A program made the translations under genes and the position numbers. Source: Pseudomonadota bacterium (lineage in GTDB: Bacteria > Desulfobacterota > JADFVX01). Taken from it: a DNA stretch of 15,527 nucleotides. This document shows positions 1-7,159 of this stretch, one piece after another (the first letter of the stretch is position 1; the number at the start of each line of letters is the position of its first letter). The notes beneath the pieces were generated by a model. That model did no database searches. It saw only the letters and a program-made list of their open reading frames with translations, and was not told the DNA's origin. Location: NCBI GenBank assembly GCA_015222555.1, contig JADFVM010000026.1:1-15527 (forward strand). Direction: 5' to 3'.

Positions 1-301
1 ACGGGCTGCATCTTCTTCACTGACATCTGATATGAAAGGCTGGATCATAAGTACGCACTATAATAAGAGGAAAGAATCCACACTCAGTGGATGAGGCCTT
101 GATTTTTATTTTCGCAGAATCACTCATCGGAGAAAAGCGGTAGAAGACTTGATTGCCCTAAAAGAGTTTGGTCTTCTTTCCTGTTAAAACGCAGCCGAGT
201 GAAGTCGTTGACTGAGGAAGAAGGGCACAAACTGTCTAAGCGAAGCGAGTTTTTGTGACCGCCGAAGGCAACTGCGGAACGAGGGGAGCCAACGGCCAAG
301 T

Positions 302-371
302 TTTAGTAACTTAGAAATAATTTTCTGTGCTTTTTGGGAAGAAAATTATTTCGTGAAGGCACTTATCCGGT
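302..371. repeat. Hairpin-forming dispersed repeat, left copy
   Basis: This stretch matches 15245-15314 in the same orientation, at about 57 of 70 positions by eye without gaps. Its core is a perfect 12-base inverted repeat, AAATAATTTTCT (315-326) and AGAAAATTATTT (340-351), around a 13-base loop. A shorter shared tail (ACTTATCC) follows. In the other copy one base pair of the stem is changed on both sides, which suggests that the fold itself is kept. It lies downstream of aspS, outside any gene. The family is not one I can name. Confidence 0.75.
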
Positions 372-400
372 TTATCCTGGCTTGGGCGACCTTTCTTTTG

Positions 401-434
401 CATACTTGTTCTTTGGTCGTTAAAGAAAAGTATG
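401..434. repeat. Inverted repeat just downstream of aspS
   Basis: CATACTTGTTCTTT (401-414) pairs with AAAGAAAAGTATG (422-434), giving 13 base pairs with one bulged G and a 7-base loop. On the minus strand it begins 9 bases after the aspS stop codon, so it could help end or stabilise the aspS transcript. It is not followed by a run of T on that strand, so it is not a standard intrinsic terminator. The same motif closes the repeat patchwork of 180-440 and may simply be part of a dispersed element. Confidence 0.55.
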
Positions 435-443
435 ATGACTTTC

Positions 444-2237
444 CTAATCTTCCTTCTTCGGAATATTCAAACTCAGATTCAACTCTGTAAGCTGCTCCGG
501 CTCAACCTGTGACGGTGCCTCCGTCATCATGCAGGCAGCCTTCTGCGTCTTCGGAAATGCAATAACATCCCTGATACTGTCAACACCGCTCATGATCATG
601 ACCAGCCTGTCCAGTCCCATTGCGATGCCGCCATGGGGAGGCGCACCAAATGCAAGGGCATCGAGAAGAAAACCAAACTTGGCTCCGGCTTCCTCCTCCG
701 AGATATTGAGCAGCTTAAATACTTTTTGCTGAAGCGACTGGTCATGGATACGGATACTGCCTCCGCCCACTTCGTTACCATTGAGTACCAGGTCATAGGC
801 CTTCGACCTTGCCTTGGCAGGTTCTGAATCGATCAAAGACAGGTCTTCATCCAGAGGCGCCGTAAAAGGATGATGAATGGCCACGTGCCTTTTCGTCTGA
901 CCGTCATACTCGAGTAAGGGGAAGTCCGTCACCCAGAGAAAACTGTAGGTATCAGCATCTACAAGCTTAAGCCGCCTGGCGAGCTCGTTTCGGAGATTAC
1001 CGAGGCTTTCATTGACAACTTCTGCCTTGTCTGAACCGAAAAGTAAAAGATCGCCCACTTCGGCGCCTGTCAGCTCTTTGATCCTGCCAATCTCTTCATC
1101 TGTAAAAAACTTGACGATGGGTGACTGCCACTCGCTTTCCGTCACCTTAATCCACGCCATACCTCTGGCGCCGTAATTCCCCACATAGGCAGTGAGATCG
1201 TCTAAGTCTTTTCTGGAAAGTGTGGCGCCGCCCTTGACATTGATAGCTTTAACGATGCCGCCCTTAGACGCCGCATCGGCAAAAACCTTGAAGCCGCAAC
1301 CCTTCATAATCTCCGTAAGGTCAACATGCTCCAGACCGAAACGGATATCGGGCTTATCCAAACCGTACCTTGTCACTGTCTCATCATAGGTCATGACTGG
1401 GAAATGGCCCGTCAATTCCAGGCCGAGGACATCCTTAAATATGCGGGCCATCATTTTTTCAGCCATGGCCATGATGTCCTCTCTGTCTATAAAGGACATT
1501 TCCATATCGATTTGCGTAAACTCTGGCTGGCGATCTGCTCTCAAGTCTTCATCTCTGAAACATTTGACTATCTGATAATACCTGTCGAAGCCGGCCACCA
1601 TGAGGATCTGCTTGAATAACTGGGGCGACTGCGGCAGGGCATAAAAGGCGCCGGCATTTACACGGCTCGGCACAAGGTAGTCTCTGGCCCCTTCAGGCGT
1701 GCTCTTGGTCAGCATGGGGGTTTCTATATCCAGAAAGCCTTCACCATTTAAAAAGTTCCTTACAGATGTGCTTACCTTGTGGCGCATGATGAGGCCTTTT
1801 GCCACGGAAGGTCTTCTAAGATCGAGGAACCTGTATTTCAATCTGAGGGTTTCGGCAATATCAATGTCATCTTCTATCATGAAGGGAGGCGTCTTCGACT
1901 CATTCAATACCTTCAAGTCACTGACAAGCACTTCGATCTCACCCGTAGGGAGCTTGGGATTTACCGTTCCCTCCGGTCTGGGAACAACCTTTCCCTTTAC
2001 GGCAAGGACGTATTCACTTCGAATATTGTGCGCCTTTTCGTGAACATCCTTGTTTCCCTCTGGATTAAAAACAACCTGTGTTATTCCTGTCCTGTCCCTG
2101 AGGTCAATGAAAATAACGCCGCCATGGTCACGTCTTCTCTGGACCCATCCGGCAAGAACAACTTCCTCCCCGATATTTTTACTTCTCAGCGCTTCACAGT
2201 TATGTGTGCGCTTTAAATTTCCAATATTTTCAGCCAA
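444..2237 (-). CDS. aspS: Aspartyl-tRNA synthetase, bacterial type, predicted non-discriminating
   Basis: AspRS is a class II synthetase that loads aspartate onto tRNA(Asp) in the cytoplasm. The 597 residues fit the bacterial length. An N-terminal OB-fold anticodon-binding domain (about 1-115) is followed by the catalytic core with QSPQ (203-206), motif 2 FRDEDLRADRQPEFTQID (227-244) and motif 3 GLDR (541-544). The bacterial GAD insertion lies roughly at 310-420. His38 (in RRRDHGG) and Gly90 occupy the positions that in Pseudomonas aeruginosa AspRS (His31, Gly82) go with charging of both tRNA(Asp) and tRNA(Asn); E. coli has Leu30 and Lys there. The start is TTG at 2237, supported by GGAGG nine bases upstream. 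A 207-base gap with a repeat separates it from rseP, so it may have its own promoter, though none is clear. Many proteobacteria instead carry bamA-skp-lpxD after rseP. Confidence 0.97.
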   Translation of the reverse strand: MAENIGNLKRTHNCEALRSKNIGEEVVLAGWVQRRRDHGGVIFIDLRDRTGITQVVFNPEGNKDVHEKAHNIRSEYVLAVKGKVVPRPEGTVNPKLPTGEIEVLVSDLKVLNESKTPPFMIEDDIDIAETLRLKYRFLDLRRPSVAKGLIMRHKVSTSVRNFLNGEGFLDIETPMLTKSTPEGARDYLVPSRVNAGAFYALPQSPQLFKQILMVAGFDRYYQIVKCFRDEDLRADRQPEFTQIDMEMSFIDREDIMAMAEKMMARIFKDVLGLELTGHFPVMTYDETVTRYGLDKPDIRFGLEHVDLTEIMKGCGFKVFADAASKGGIVKAINVKGGATLSRKDLDDLTAYVGNYGARGMAWIKVTESEWQSPIVKFFTDEEIGRIKELTGAEVGDLLLFGSDKAEVVNESLGNLRNELARRLKLVDADTYSFLWVTDFPLLEYDGQTKRHVAIHHPFTAPLDEDLSLIDSEPAKARSKAYDLVLNGNEVGGGSIRIHDQSLQQKVFKLLNISEEEAGAKFGFLLDALAFGAPPHGGIAMGLDRLVMIMSGVDSIRDVIAFPKTQKAACMMTEAPSQVEPEQLTELNLSLNIPKKED

Positions 2238-2246
2238 GACTCGTTT

Positions 2247-2251
2247 CCTCC
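2247..2251 (-). promoter_or_regulatory. Ribosome binding site deciding the aspS TTG start
   Basis: On the minus strand GGAGG stands nine bases before TTG at 2237. This fixes a rare TTG initiation codon; the first residues then read MAENIGNLKRTHNC, giving an N-terminus of normal length for bacterial AspRS. Confidence 0.75.
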
Positions 2252-2297
2252 AAAATAAAATAAACTATAAACGGGCTGTTGCCCAAACTATATTTAT

Positions 2298-2354
2298 GGT
2301 TCGACGGGCTCACCATGACGTAACAAAAGACTGTCACCCTGAGCTAGTCGAAGG
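2298..2354. repeat. Two-armed dispersed inverted repeat, copy A
   Basis: The arms are 2298-2319 (containing TTCGACGGGCTCACCATGAC) and 2333-2354 (containing GTCACCCTGAGCTAGTCGAA), separated by 13 bases. They are inverted copies of each other at 15 of 22 positions. The same architecture, turned round, occurs at 13627-13703. It lies between rseP and aspS. From memory, the GTCACCCTGAGC..GTCGAAGG arm is a very common intergenic repeat in many bacterial genomes; no function is assigned here. Confidence 0.8.
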
Positions 2355-2378
2355 GTATATTCTTTAAGCAACAATCCG

Positions 2379-2434
2379 AAAAAAATTAATTTGATAAACT
2401 CTTATTATTTACCACAAAAACTCAAAGATTAATT
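2379..2434 (-). terminator. Weak candidate terminator after rseP
   Basis: On the minus strand, 10 bases after the rseP stop, AATTAATCTTTGA (2434-2422) can pair with TCAAATTAATT (2394-2384) with a two-base bulge, and a run of seven T (2385-2379) overlaps and follows the stem. The stem is almost all A-T and the loop is long (27 bases), so it would be weak. If it works, it separates the rpsB-rseP operon from aspS. Confidence 0.25.
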
Positions 2435-2444
2435 CGATTACCTA

Positions 2445-3746
2445 TCAAAAAGGCAGAATCCTCATAATATCGTTATATGACACAATGAGCATCAATAAAA
2501 TAAGTATGGCAAAACCTATCTGCTGTGCTATCTCTCTTGTCTTAATGCTGATCGGCTTTCTCAGGCCGAGCTCGGCGAGAAGAAAAAAGACATGGCCGCC
2601 ATCCAGAACGGGGATGGGAAGCAGATTCAGAATGCCAAGCTGAAGGCTGATAAAGGCCATGAGCATAATCACTTCGGAAATGCCTGAATGGGCCGCCGCA
2701 CCTGTGGCCTGAGCAATCATAATGGGCCCGCCCAGACTTTTGATGGACAAATTAAAGGTGATCAGTTTTTTCAGAATATCAAAGGTAAGATAGGTCAGTT
2801 GCAAGCCCTTATTTACCCCTTCATTAATGGCTTCACCAAAGCCAAACTGCTTGAAGATCATAGGCTCACTGCGCTGCACCCCGATAACATAGTTTTTACT
2901 GACATCATCCATCCTGGGAATAAGCTTGACCTCAATCTCTTTATCGCCTTGCTTTACACCGAGGACCATTTCTTTCCCGCCACCCTGCCTTATGAAGTTA
3001 GACATTTCAATCCAGTGATTGACGTCATGGCCATCGACACGGGTGATGAGATCGCCCTTTTTCAGACCGGCTATGGATGCTGGCATGCCGGGTCTGGCCT
3101 CGCCAATCCTGGCTTCCATGGGTTGGAGAATACCTGTATAACCACCACCCTGACCTTCTAAAGCAGACGGCATGATCCGAACATTGATCTCATTTCCACC
3201 TCTTAAAATGCCGATTTCCAATCGTCTGCCCGGGTTGGACATAAAAATGGTAACAGCCTTTTCCCAGGTTTCAACGTCATCGCCATCTATGGTTTTGATA
3301 ATATCATCACGCTGGATTCCTGCCTCGATGGCCGGTGAGTCCTCCATTACCCAGCCCACTTTCACCTCTTCATCGAGAAAGGCCGGCATATTAACACCGA
3401 TCATATATGCGAGAGGTAAAAGGGCGAAGGTTAGAAGGAGGTTCATGAGTGGCCCTGCGATAATAATCGCCATGCGGTGTGATACAGGCCGTGATGCAAA
3501 TTCACGCGGATCATTTTCAAGTTCCTCGCCGGGCTCTTCCCCCAGAAGTTTCACATAGCCGCCCAGCGGAAAAGCGGAGATCATATATTCCGTTTCTCCC
3601 CGCCTGAAGGCGACCAGTTTTGGGCCAAAACCGATGGAAAATTTCTCCACCTTAACATTAAGCCCCTTGGCCACAAGGAAATGCCCCAGTTCATGAATGA
3701 GTATCAGGAAACCCAGTACTAATACAAAAGAGATTATTGTCATCAT
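2445..3746 (-). CDS. rseP: Site-2 intramembrane zinc metalloprotease RseP
   Basis: RseP cleaves membrane-spanning substrates inside the inner membrane. In E. coli it makes the second cut in the anti-sigma factor RseA during envelope stress and also trims leftover signal peptides. The 433 residues show HELGH (18-22) in the first membrane segment, giving the zinc ligands and the catalytic Glu19. A second hydrophobic stretch lies near 95-115, two PDZ domains at about 128-192 and 207-277, and the second zinc-site motif NLLPIPVLDG at 374-383. A last membrane helix lies near 410-428. The start is the first of two adjacent ATG codons, with TGAGGA 11 bases upstream inside the end of dxr; the gap to dxr is 7 bases. 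Whether RseA exists in this organism cannot be told, so the substrate is inferred from the family. Confidence 0.95.
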   Translation of the reverse strand: MMTIISFVLVLGFLILIHELGHFLVAKGLNVKVEKFSIGFGPKLVAFRRGETEYMISAFPLGGYVKLLGEEPGEELENDPREFASRPVSHRMAIIIAGPLMNLLLTFALLPLAYMIGVNMPAFLDEEVKVGWVMEDSPAIEAGIQRDDIIKTIDGDDVETWEKAVTIFMSNPGRRLEIGILRGGNEINVRIMPSALEGQGGGYTGILQPMEARIGEARPGMPASIAGLKKGDLITRVDGHDVNHWIEMSNFIRQGGGKEMVLGVKQGDKEIEVKLIPRMDDVSKNYVIGVQRSEPMIFKQFGFGEAINEGVNKGLQLTYLTFDILKKLITFNLSIKSLGGPIMIAQATGAAAHSGISEVIMLMAFISLQLGILNLLPIPVLDGGHVFFLLAELGLRKPISIKTREIAQQIGFAILILLMLIVSYNDIMRILPF

Positions 3747-3753
3747 CTAAAAA

Positions 3754-4929
3754 TTATTCCTCATTTTTCAGTTTTTTTATTACCTGTGCCGCTTCATCCC
3801 GCGCCCACCTGTCCACACGCAGCACCTCCTCAATAGTCTTTGCTTCAACAGGAGTATGAGCCTTTAACACCCTGTCCATGATGACAGGGATGTCTACAAA
3901 CTTTATCTTTTCCGCTAAAAAAGCATCCACAGCCACTTCATTTGCGGCACTGATGACTGCAGGCGAAGTCCCGCCCGCTTCAAGTGCCTCATAGCAAAGA
4001 CCAAGTGCAGGAAATCGATCCAGGTCGGGTTTTTCAAATGTCAGTTTTCCAATCCGTCCCAAGTCGAGGACAGGCGTCCCCACTTCCAGCCTCTCCGGAT
4101 AGGAAAGGGCATAAGCAATGGGCCCTCGCATATCAGGCATACCCATCTGCGAGACAACAGATCCGTCAATATATTCAACCATGGAATGGATTATGCTCTG
4201 TGGATGGACAAGAACATCTATCCTGTCCCCGCTAACATCAAAGAGCCACTTGGCCTCAATGACTTCCAGCCCTTTGTTCATTAAAGTGGCAGAGTCTATG
4301 GTGATCTTGTTTCCCATTGACCAGGTAGGGTGGTTAAGGGCGTCCTTAACTGTCACCTTTTTCAATTCCTCTTTACTTTTTCTTATGAAAGGACCACCCG
4401 ATGCAGTAAGTATGAGCTTCTTGACATCATCTCTTCTGTGTCCTGCAAGCGACTGGTAAATGGCGCTATGTTCACTGTCTACGGGAAGTACTTTAACATT
4501 CTTGTTATAAGCTTCGGCCATGACAAGATTGCCGGCAGCTACAAGGGTTTCCTTGTTTGCCAGGGCGATATCTTTCCCTGCTTCTACGGCGGCAAAGGTG
4601 GGCATTAATCCCGAAGAGCCCACGATTGCGGAAACGACCATGTCAACATCTGCAACCGTTGCAACCTCCAGAAGCCCTTCGATTCCATGCAGTATTTCAG
4701 TGACCTTTATTTCAGGATCTCTGCGGAGCTTTTCCGCCCGTTCCTCACTACCGACACAGGCAACCTTCGGCCGGTGCCTGAGGATCTGAGCCTTTAATGC
4801 GGTCGAGTTTCCCCATGCTGTAATGCCTATAACTTCAAAGCGATCGGGGTATCTGTCAATCACATCGAGAGCATTGACACCGATAGAACCGGTAGAACCT
4901 AAAATTGAAATGCCTTTTCTTCCTGACAT
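3754..4929 (-). CDS. dxr: 1-deoxy-D-xylulose 5-phosphate reductoisomerase
   Basis: Dxr (IspC) rearranges and reduces 1-deoxy-D-xylulose 5-phosphate to 2-C-methyl-D-erythritol 4-phosphate with NADPH, the first committed step of the MEP isoprenoid pathway. It is the target of fosmidomycin. The 391 residues match the family length. GSTGSIG (11-17) is the NADPH-binding turn. The metal ligands are visible as Asp151 and Glu153 (in VDSEHSA) and Glu222 (in NKGLE), and the substrate-binding SGG lies at 177-179. The ATG at 4929 follows the cdsA stop TAG with no base between them, so translation is probably coupled. The product feeds precursors to UppS, encoded two genes upstream. Confidence 0.97.
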   Translation of the reverse strand: MSGRKGISILGSTGSIGVNALDVIDRYPDRFEVIGITAWGNSTALKAQILRHRPKVACVGSEERAEKLRRDPEIKVTEILHGIEGLLEVATVADVDMVVSAIVGSSGLMPTFAAVEAGKDIALANKETLVAAGNLVMAEAYNKNVKVLPVDSEHSAIYQSLAGHRRDDVKKLILTASGGPFIRKSKEELKKVTVKDALNHPTWSMGNKITIDSATLMNKGLEVIEAKWLFDVSGDRIDVLVHPQSIIHSMVEYIDGSVVSQMGMPDMRGPIAYALSYPERLEVGTPVLDLGRIGKLTFEKPDLDRFPALGLCYEALEAGGTSPAVISAANEVAVDAFLAEKIKFVDIPVIMDRVLKAHTPVEAKTIEEVLRVDRWARDEAAQVIKKLKNEE

Positions 4930-5745
4930 CTACAGCTTAGCCCCATAATTCATTGTCGCAAAATAATAAACAAAGGGAGTTGAGAAAAGAATGCTGTCAA
5001 TCCTGTCCAGGATGCCTCCATGGCCCGGGATCAATACACCAGAGTCCTTGACTTCACAGGAACGCTTGAAAAGAGATTCACAGAGGTCACCAAGAGGCCC
5101 CAAAACACCGATGACGGCGCCGACAATGATGCTGTCTGCTAAGGTGATCTCTTGGAAAAAGAGGCCCTTGAAAATGATGGAGGCACCAATACCGCCTAAA
5201 AATCCACCGATAAAACCTTCCACACTTTTTTTGGGGCTCACCGCCTCAAAAAACTTCCTTCGACCGAAAGATCTGCCGGCAAAATATGCGCTCGTATCAC
5301 CGCTCCAGGTGATGACAAAGAGAAGGAGCACCCACAACGCCCCCTCATCGAGCCCCCTTAAAAGAATGAGATAAGAAATCAGTAAAGAAACGTAAAATAT
5401 CCCCAGGAACAGGAAACCGAGTTCATCAACGACACCTTTGATTTTCTCACCATTTTTCAGACGGATAAGCAGAGCAAGGAAAACACCACCAACAAGCGTT
5501 CCCAAAATATAGGACGGCTCACCTAAAAGTGCGCCAAAGAAAATCAATGCACTCCAGATGTAAGCAAATAGCCTTAAAGGAAAAGACATCCTTTCCTCTT
5601 TAAATGAGAAAAATTCACCCAGACCTATCAGTGCGGCAGCAGCAACTAGCAGCATGAAATGAAAGGTTGTTCCATAGATGAGAAGAGATATGAATAGAGG
5701 GAGGAAGATCAGTGATGACAAGATCCTTTTGCTTAAGGGACTCAA
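4930..5745 (-). CDS. cdsA: Phosphatidate cytidylyltransferase (CDP-diglyceride synthase)
   Basis: CdsA makes CDP-diacylglycerol from phosphatidic acid and CTP, the branch point to phosphatidylethanolamine, phosphatidylglycerol and cardiolipin. It is an integral inner-membrane protein, and the 271 residues are mostly hydrophobic helices. The family signature is complete near the C-terminus: SLFKR (224-228), KDSG (233-236), PGHGG (240-244) and DRID (247-250). Glycine- and aspartate-rich loops such as TWSGDTSAYFAGR match the usual catalytic region. The start is TTG at 5745, overlapping the uppS stop in TTGA, with GAGG ten bases upstream. No ATG or GTG lies nearby in frame, so coupled reinitiation from uppS is likely. 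Confidence 0.95.
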   Translation of the reverse strand: MSPLSKRILSSLIFLPLFISLLIYGTTFHFMLLVAAAALIGLGEFFSFKEERMSFPLRLFAYIWSALIFFGALLGEPSYILGTLVGGVFLALLIRLKNGEKIKGVVDELGFLFLGIFYVSLLISYLILLRGLDEGALWVLLLFVITWSGDTSAYFAGRSFGRRKFFEAVSPKKSVEGFIGGFLGGIGASIIFKGLFFQEITLADSIIVGAVIGVLGPLGDLCESLFKRSCEVKDSGVLIPGHGGILDRIDSILFSTPFVYYFATMNYGAKL

Positions 5746-6494
5746 AGCACATCTACCTCGGAGGGCGAAACCTGATCACCGGTTTTGCCAAATCGTCTTT
5801 CCCTGGACTGGTATTCCTTAATGGCTTTGAAAAGCTCCTCTTTATTAAAATCAGGCCACAAAGTATCGGTAAAATAAAGTTCCGCATAGGCCACCTGCCA
5901 TAGAAGAAAATTACTTATTCGCATTTCCCCACTCGTTCTGATGAGAAGATCGGGATCCGGTATTTCAGAAGTGAGAAGATGGGATGAGAAAAGCTCTGCA
6001 TCAATCTCTGAGGATTCCAATTCACCCTTTTTCACCTCATCAGCCAGCGCTCGTGTAGCATCAAGGATTTCGGAGCGTCCCCCGTAGCTTAAGGCCAGGT
6101 TTAATACCATGCCTTTATTCTCTTTTGTTTTTTCTATTGTATTAAGCAAGACCTCTTTTTCATCTTTTGGTATATTATCGATATTCCCGATGGATATGAG
6201 TTTAATGTTATTCTCAATCATTAAGGTCAGCTCTGACCTTAAATATTTGCCTAACAGTGACATAAGCGCCCTTACTTCTTCTTTAGGCCGTCTCCAATTT
6301 TCCGTTGAAAAAGCATAAAGCGTGAGATATTTGATACCAAGCTCTCTGGATGCCATCACAACATTCTTGACAGCCTCCATCCCCCGCCTGTGACCATTGA
6401 TGCGGTTCATTAAACGTTTCCTGGCCCATCTGCCATTACCATCCATGATAATGGCGACATGTCTGGGGATATTATCTTTATCCAGTTCTTCCAT
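5742..6494 (-). CDS. uppS: Undecaprenyl diphosphate synthase (cis-prenyltransferase)
   Basis: UppS extends farnesyl diphosphate with eight isopentenyl diphosphate units to C55 undecaprenyl diphosphate, the lipid carrier for peptidoglycan and O-antigen units. The 250 residues show HVAIIMDGNGRWA with catalytic Asp18, TLYAFSTENWRRP in the middle, and RTSGEMRIS (186-194) with the diphosphate-binding arginines. AYAELYF places the metal ligand Glu205. The ATG at 6494 lacks any recognisable Shine-Dalgarno site. The next in-frame Met is the one before Asp18, so the start must still be here. The 107 bases between frr and uppS are long for this tight cluster. They hold only a 5-base-pair hairpin (6511-6526) and no clear promoter. 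The gene overlaps cdsA by 4 bases. Confidence 0.96.
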   Translation of the reverse strand: MEELDKDNIPRHVAIIMDGNGRWARKRLMNRINGHRRGMEAVKNVVMASRELGIKYLTLYAFSTENWRRPKEEVRALMSLLGKYLRSELTLMIENNIKLISIGNIDNIPKDEKEVLLNTIEKTKENKGMVLNLALSYGGRSEILDATRALADEVKKGELESSEIDAELFSSHLLTSEIPDPDLLIRTSGEMRISNFLLWQVAYAELYFTDTLWPDFNKEELFKAIKEYQSRERRFGKTGDQVSPSEVDVL

Positions 6495-6601
6495 AATTTA
6501 TAGTTGAGTTGATTCCAAATTGAATCTGACAGAAAAAGAATTATTAATATAAAGGTGTGATTTCAAGTTTGGCTGTTGGGACATAAGAGAGGGGAAAGAG
6601 C

Positions 6602-7159
6602 CTAAATTTCCATTACATCCACCTCTTTGGCCTTAATGATAGAGTCAATTTTTTTTATATGCTCATCGGTAATGCCCTGCACCTCATCCTGAGAACGCTT
6701 CAGATCATCTTCGGAAATTTCCTTTTCCTTTTCCAGATCTCGCAGAAGTTCATTGGCATCCCGCCTTGCATTGCGGATAGAGACCCTTGCATCTTCGCCC
6801 ATCTTTCTGGCTAATTTAACCATGTCACGGCGTCTCTCTTCAGTCAGTGTGGGAATAGAAAGCCTGATCACTTTACCATCATTATTGGGAGTAAGGCCGA
6901 GATCTGATTTTAATATGGCCCTTTCTATCGTTTCAATGGCTGAGAAGTCCCAGGGCTGAATCATAATAAGCCGGCTTTCAGGAACAGAGAGTGTTGCCAT
7001 CTGATTGACTGGCGTCATTGACCCGAAATAGTCAACAAGGAGGCCATCCAGAATTGAAGTCGATGCCCGGCCTGTCCTCACCTTTCCCAGTTCTCGGTAA
7101 AGGGAATCAATGCCTTTATTCATCCTGCTCTTTGTATCATCAATGATCTCTTTGATCAT
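6602..7159 (-). CDS. frr: Ribosome recycling factor
   Basis: RRF acts with EF-G to split post-termination ribosomes. The 185 residues are the standard length. The N-terminal helix (MIKEIIDDTKSRMNKGIDSL), the conserved KVRTGRAS segment, the central domain with DYFGSMTPVNQMA, and the RRDMVKLARKMGEDARVSIRN helix are all easy to recognise. The ATG at 7159 overlaps the pyrH stop (ATGA), and AGGGG six bases upstream, inside pyrH, supplies a good ribosome site. The pyrH-frr coupling is usual for the family. Confidence 0.98.
   Translation of the reverse strand: MIKEIIDDTKSRMNKGIDSLYRELGKVRTGRASTSILDGLLVDYFGSMTPVNQMATLSVPESRLIMIQPWDFSAIETIERAILKSDLGLTPNNDGKVIRLSIPTLTEERRRDMVKLARKMGEDARVSIRNARRDANELLRDLEKEKEISEDDLKRSQDEVQGITDEHIKKIDSIIKAKEVDVMEI

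Larger units (their letters stand above)
1..443. other. Gene-free intergenic repeat patchwork downstream of aspS
   Basis: No convincing gene is seen here. The stretch is built of short inverted repeats. A small hairpin has ATCCAC (76-81) pairing with GTGGAT (87-92). AGAAGAC (142-148) pairs with GTCTTCT (171-177). A CACAAACT-type arm near 226-236 faces an AGTTTTTGTG arm near 248-257. A 12-base hairpin repeat (302-371) and a hairpin next to the aspS stop (401-434) are listed separately. From memory, the mosaic around 190-440 resembles multicopy intergenic elements of deltaproteobacterial genomes that are often mis-called as small genes; that is recall, not a search result. On the minus strand an ATG at 48-46 opens a frame of 16 codons running off the left edge just after an in-frame TAG, but no ribosome site precedes it, so I do not call a gene. 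Confidence 0.6.

Noticed and set aside
1..48. Minus-strand ATG at 48-46 opening 16 codons (MIQPFISDVSEEDAAR) to the left edge
   Set aside because: It could be the start of the next gene, but there is no ribosome site, the length is too short to judge, and no family is recognised.
401..434. Standard intrinsic terminator of aspS
   Set aside because: The stem is good but no T run follows on the minus strand; it is kept only as an inverted repeat.
2261..2300. Promoter for aspS between the repeat and the start codon
   Set aside because: Several TATA-like words occur (TATAGT, TATTTT), but none has a good -35 at the right distance, so no site is claimed.
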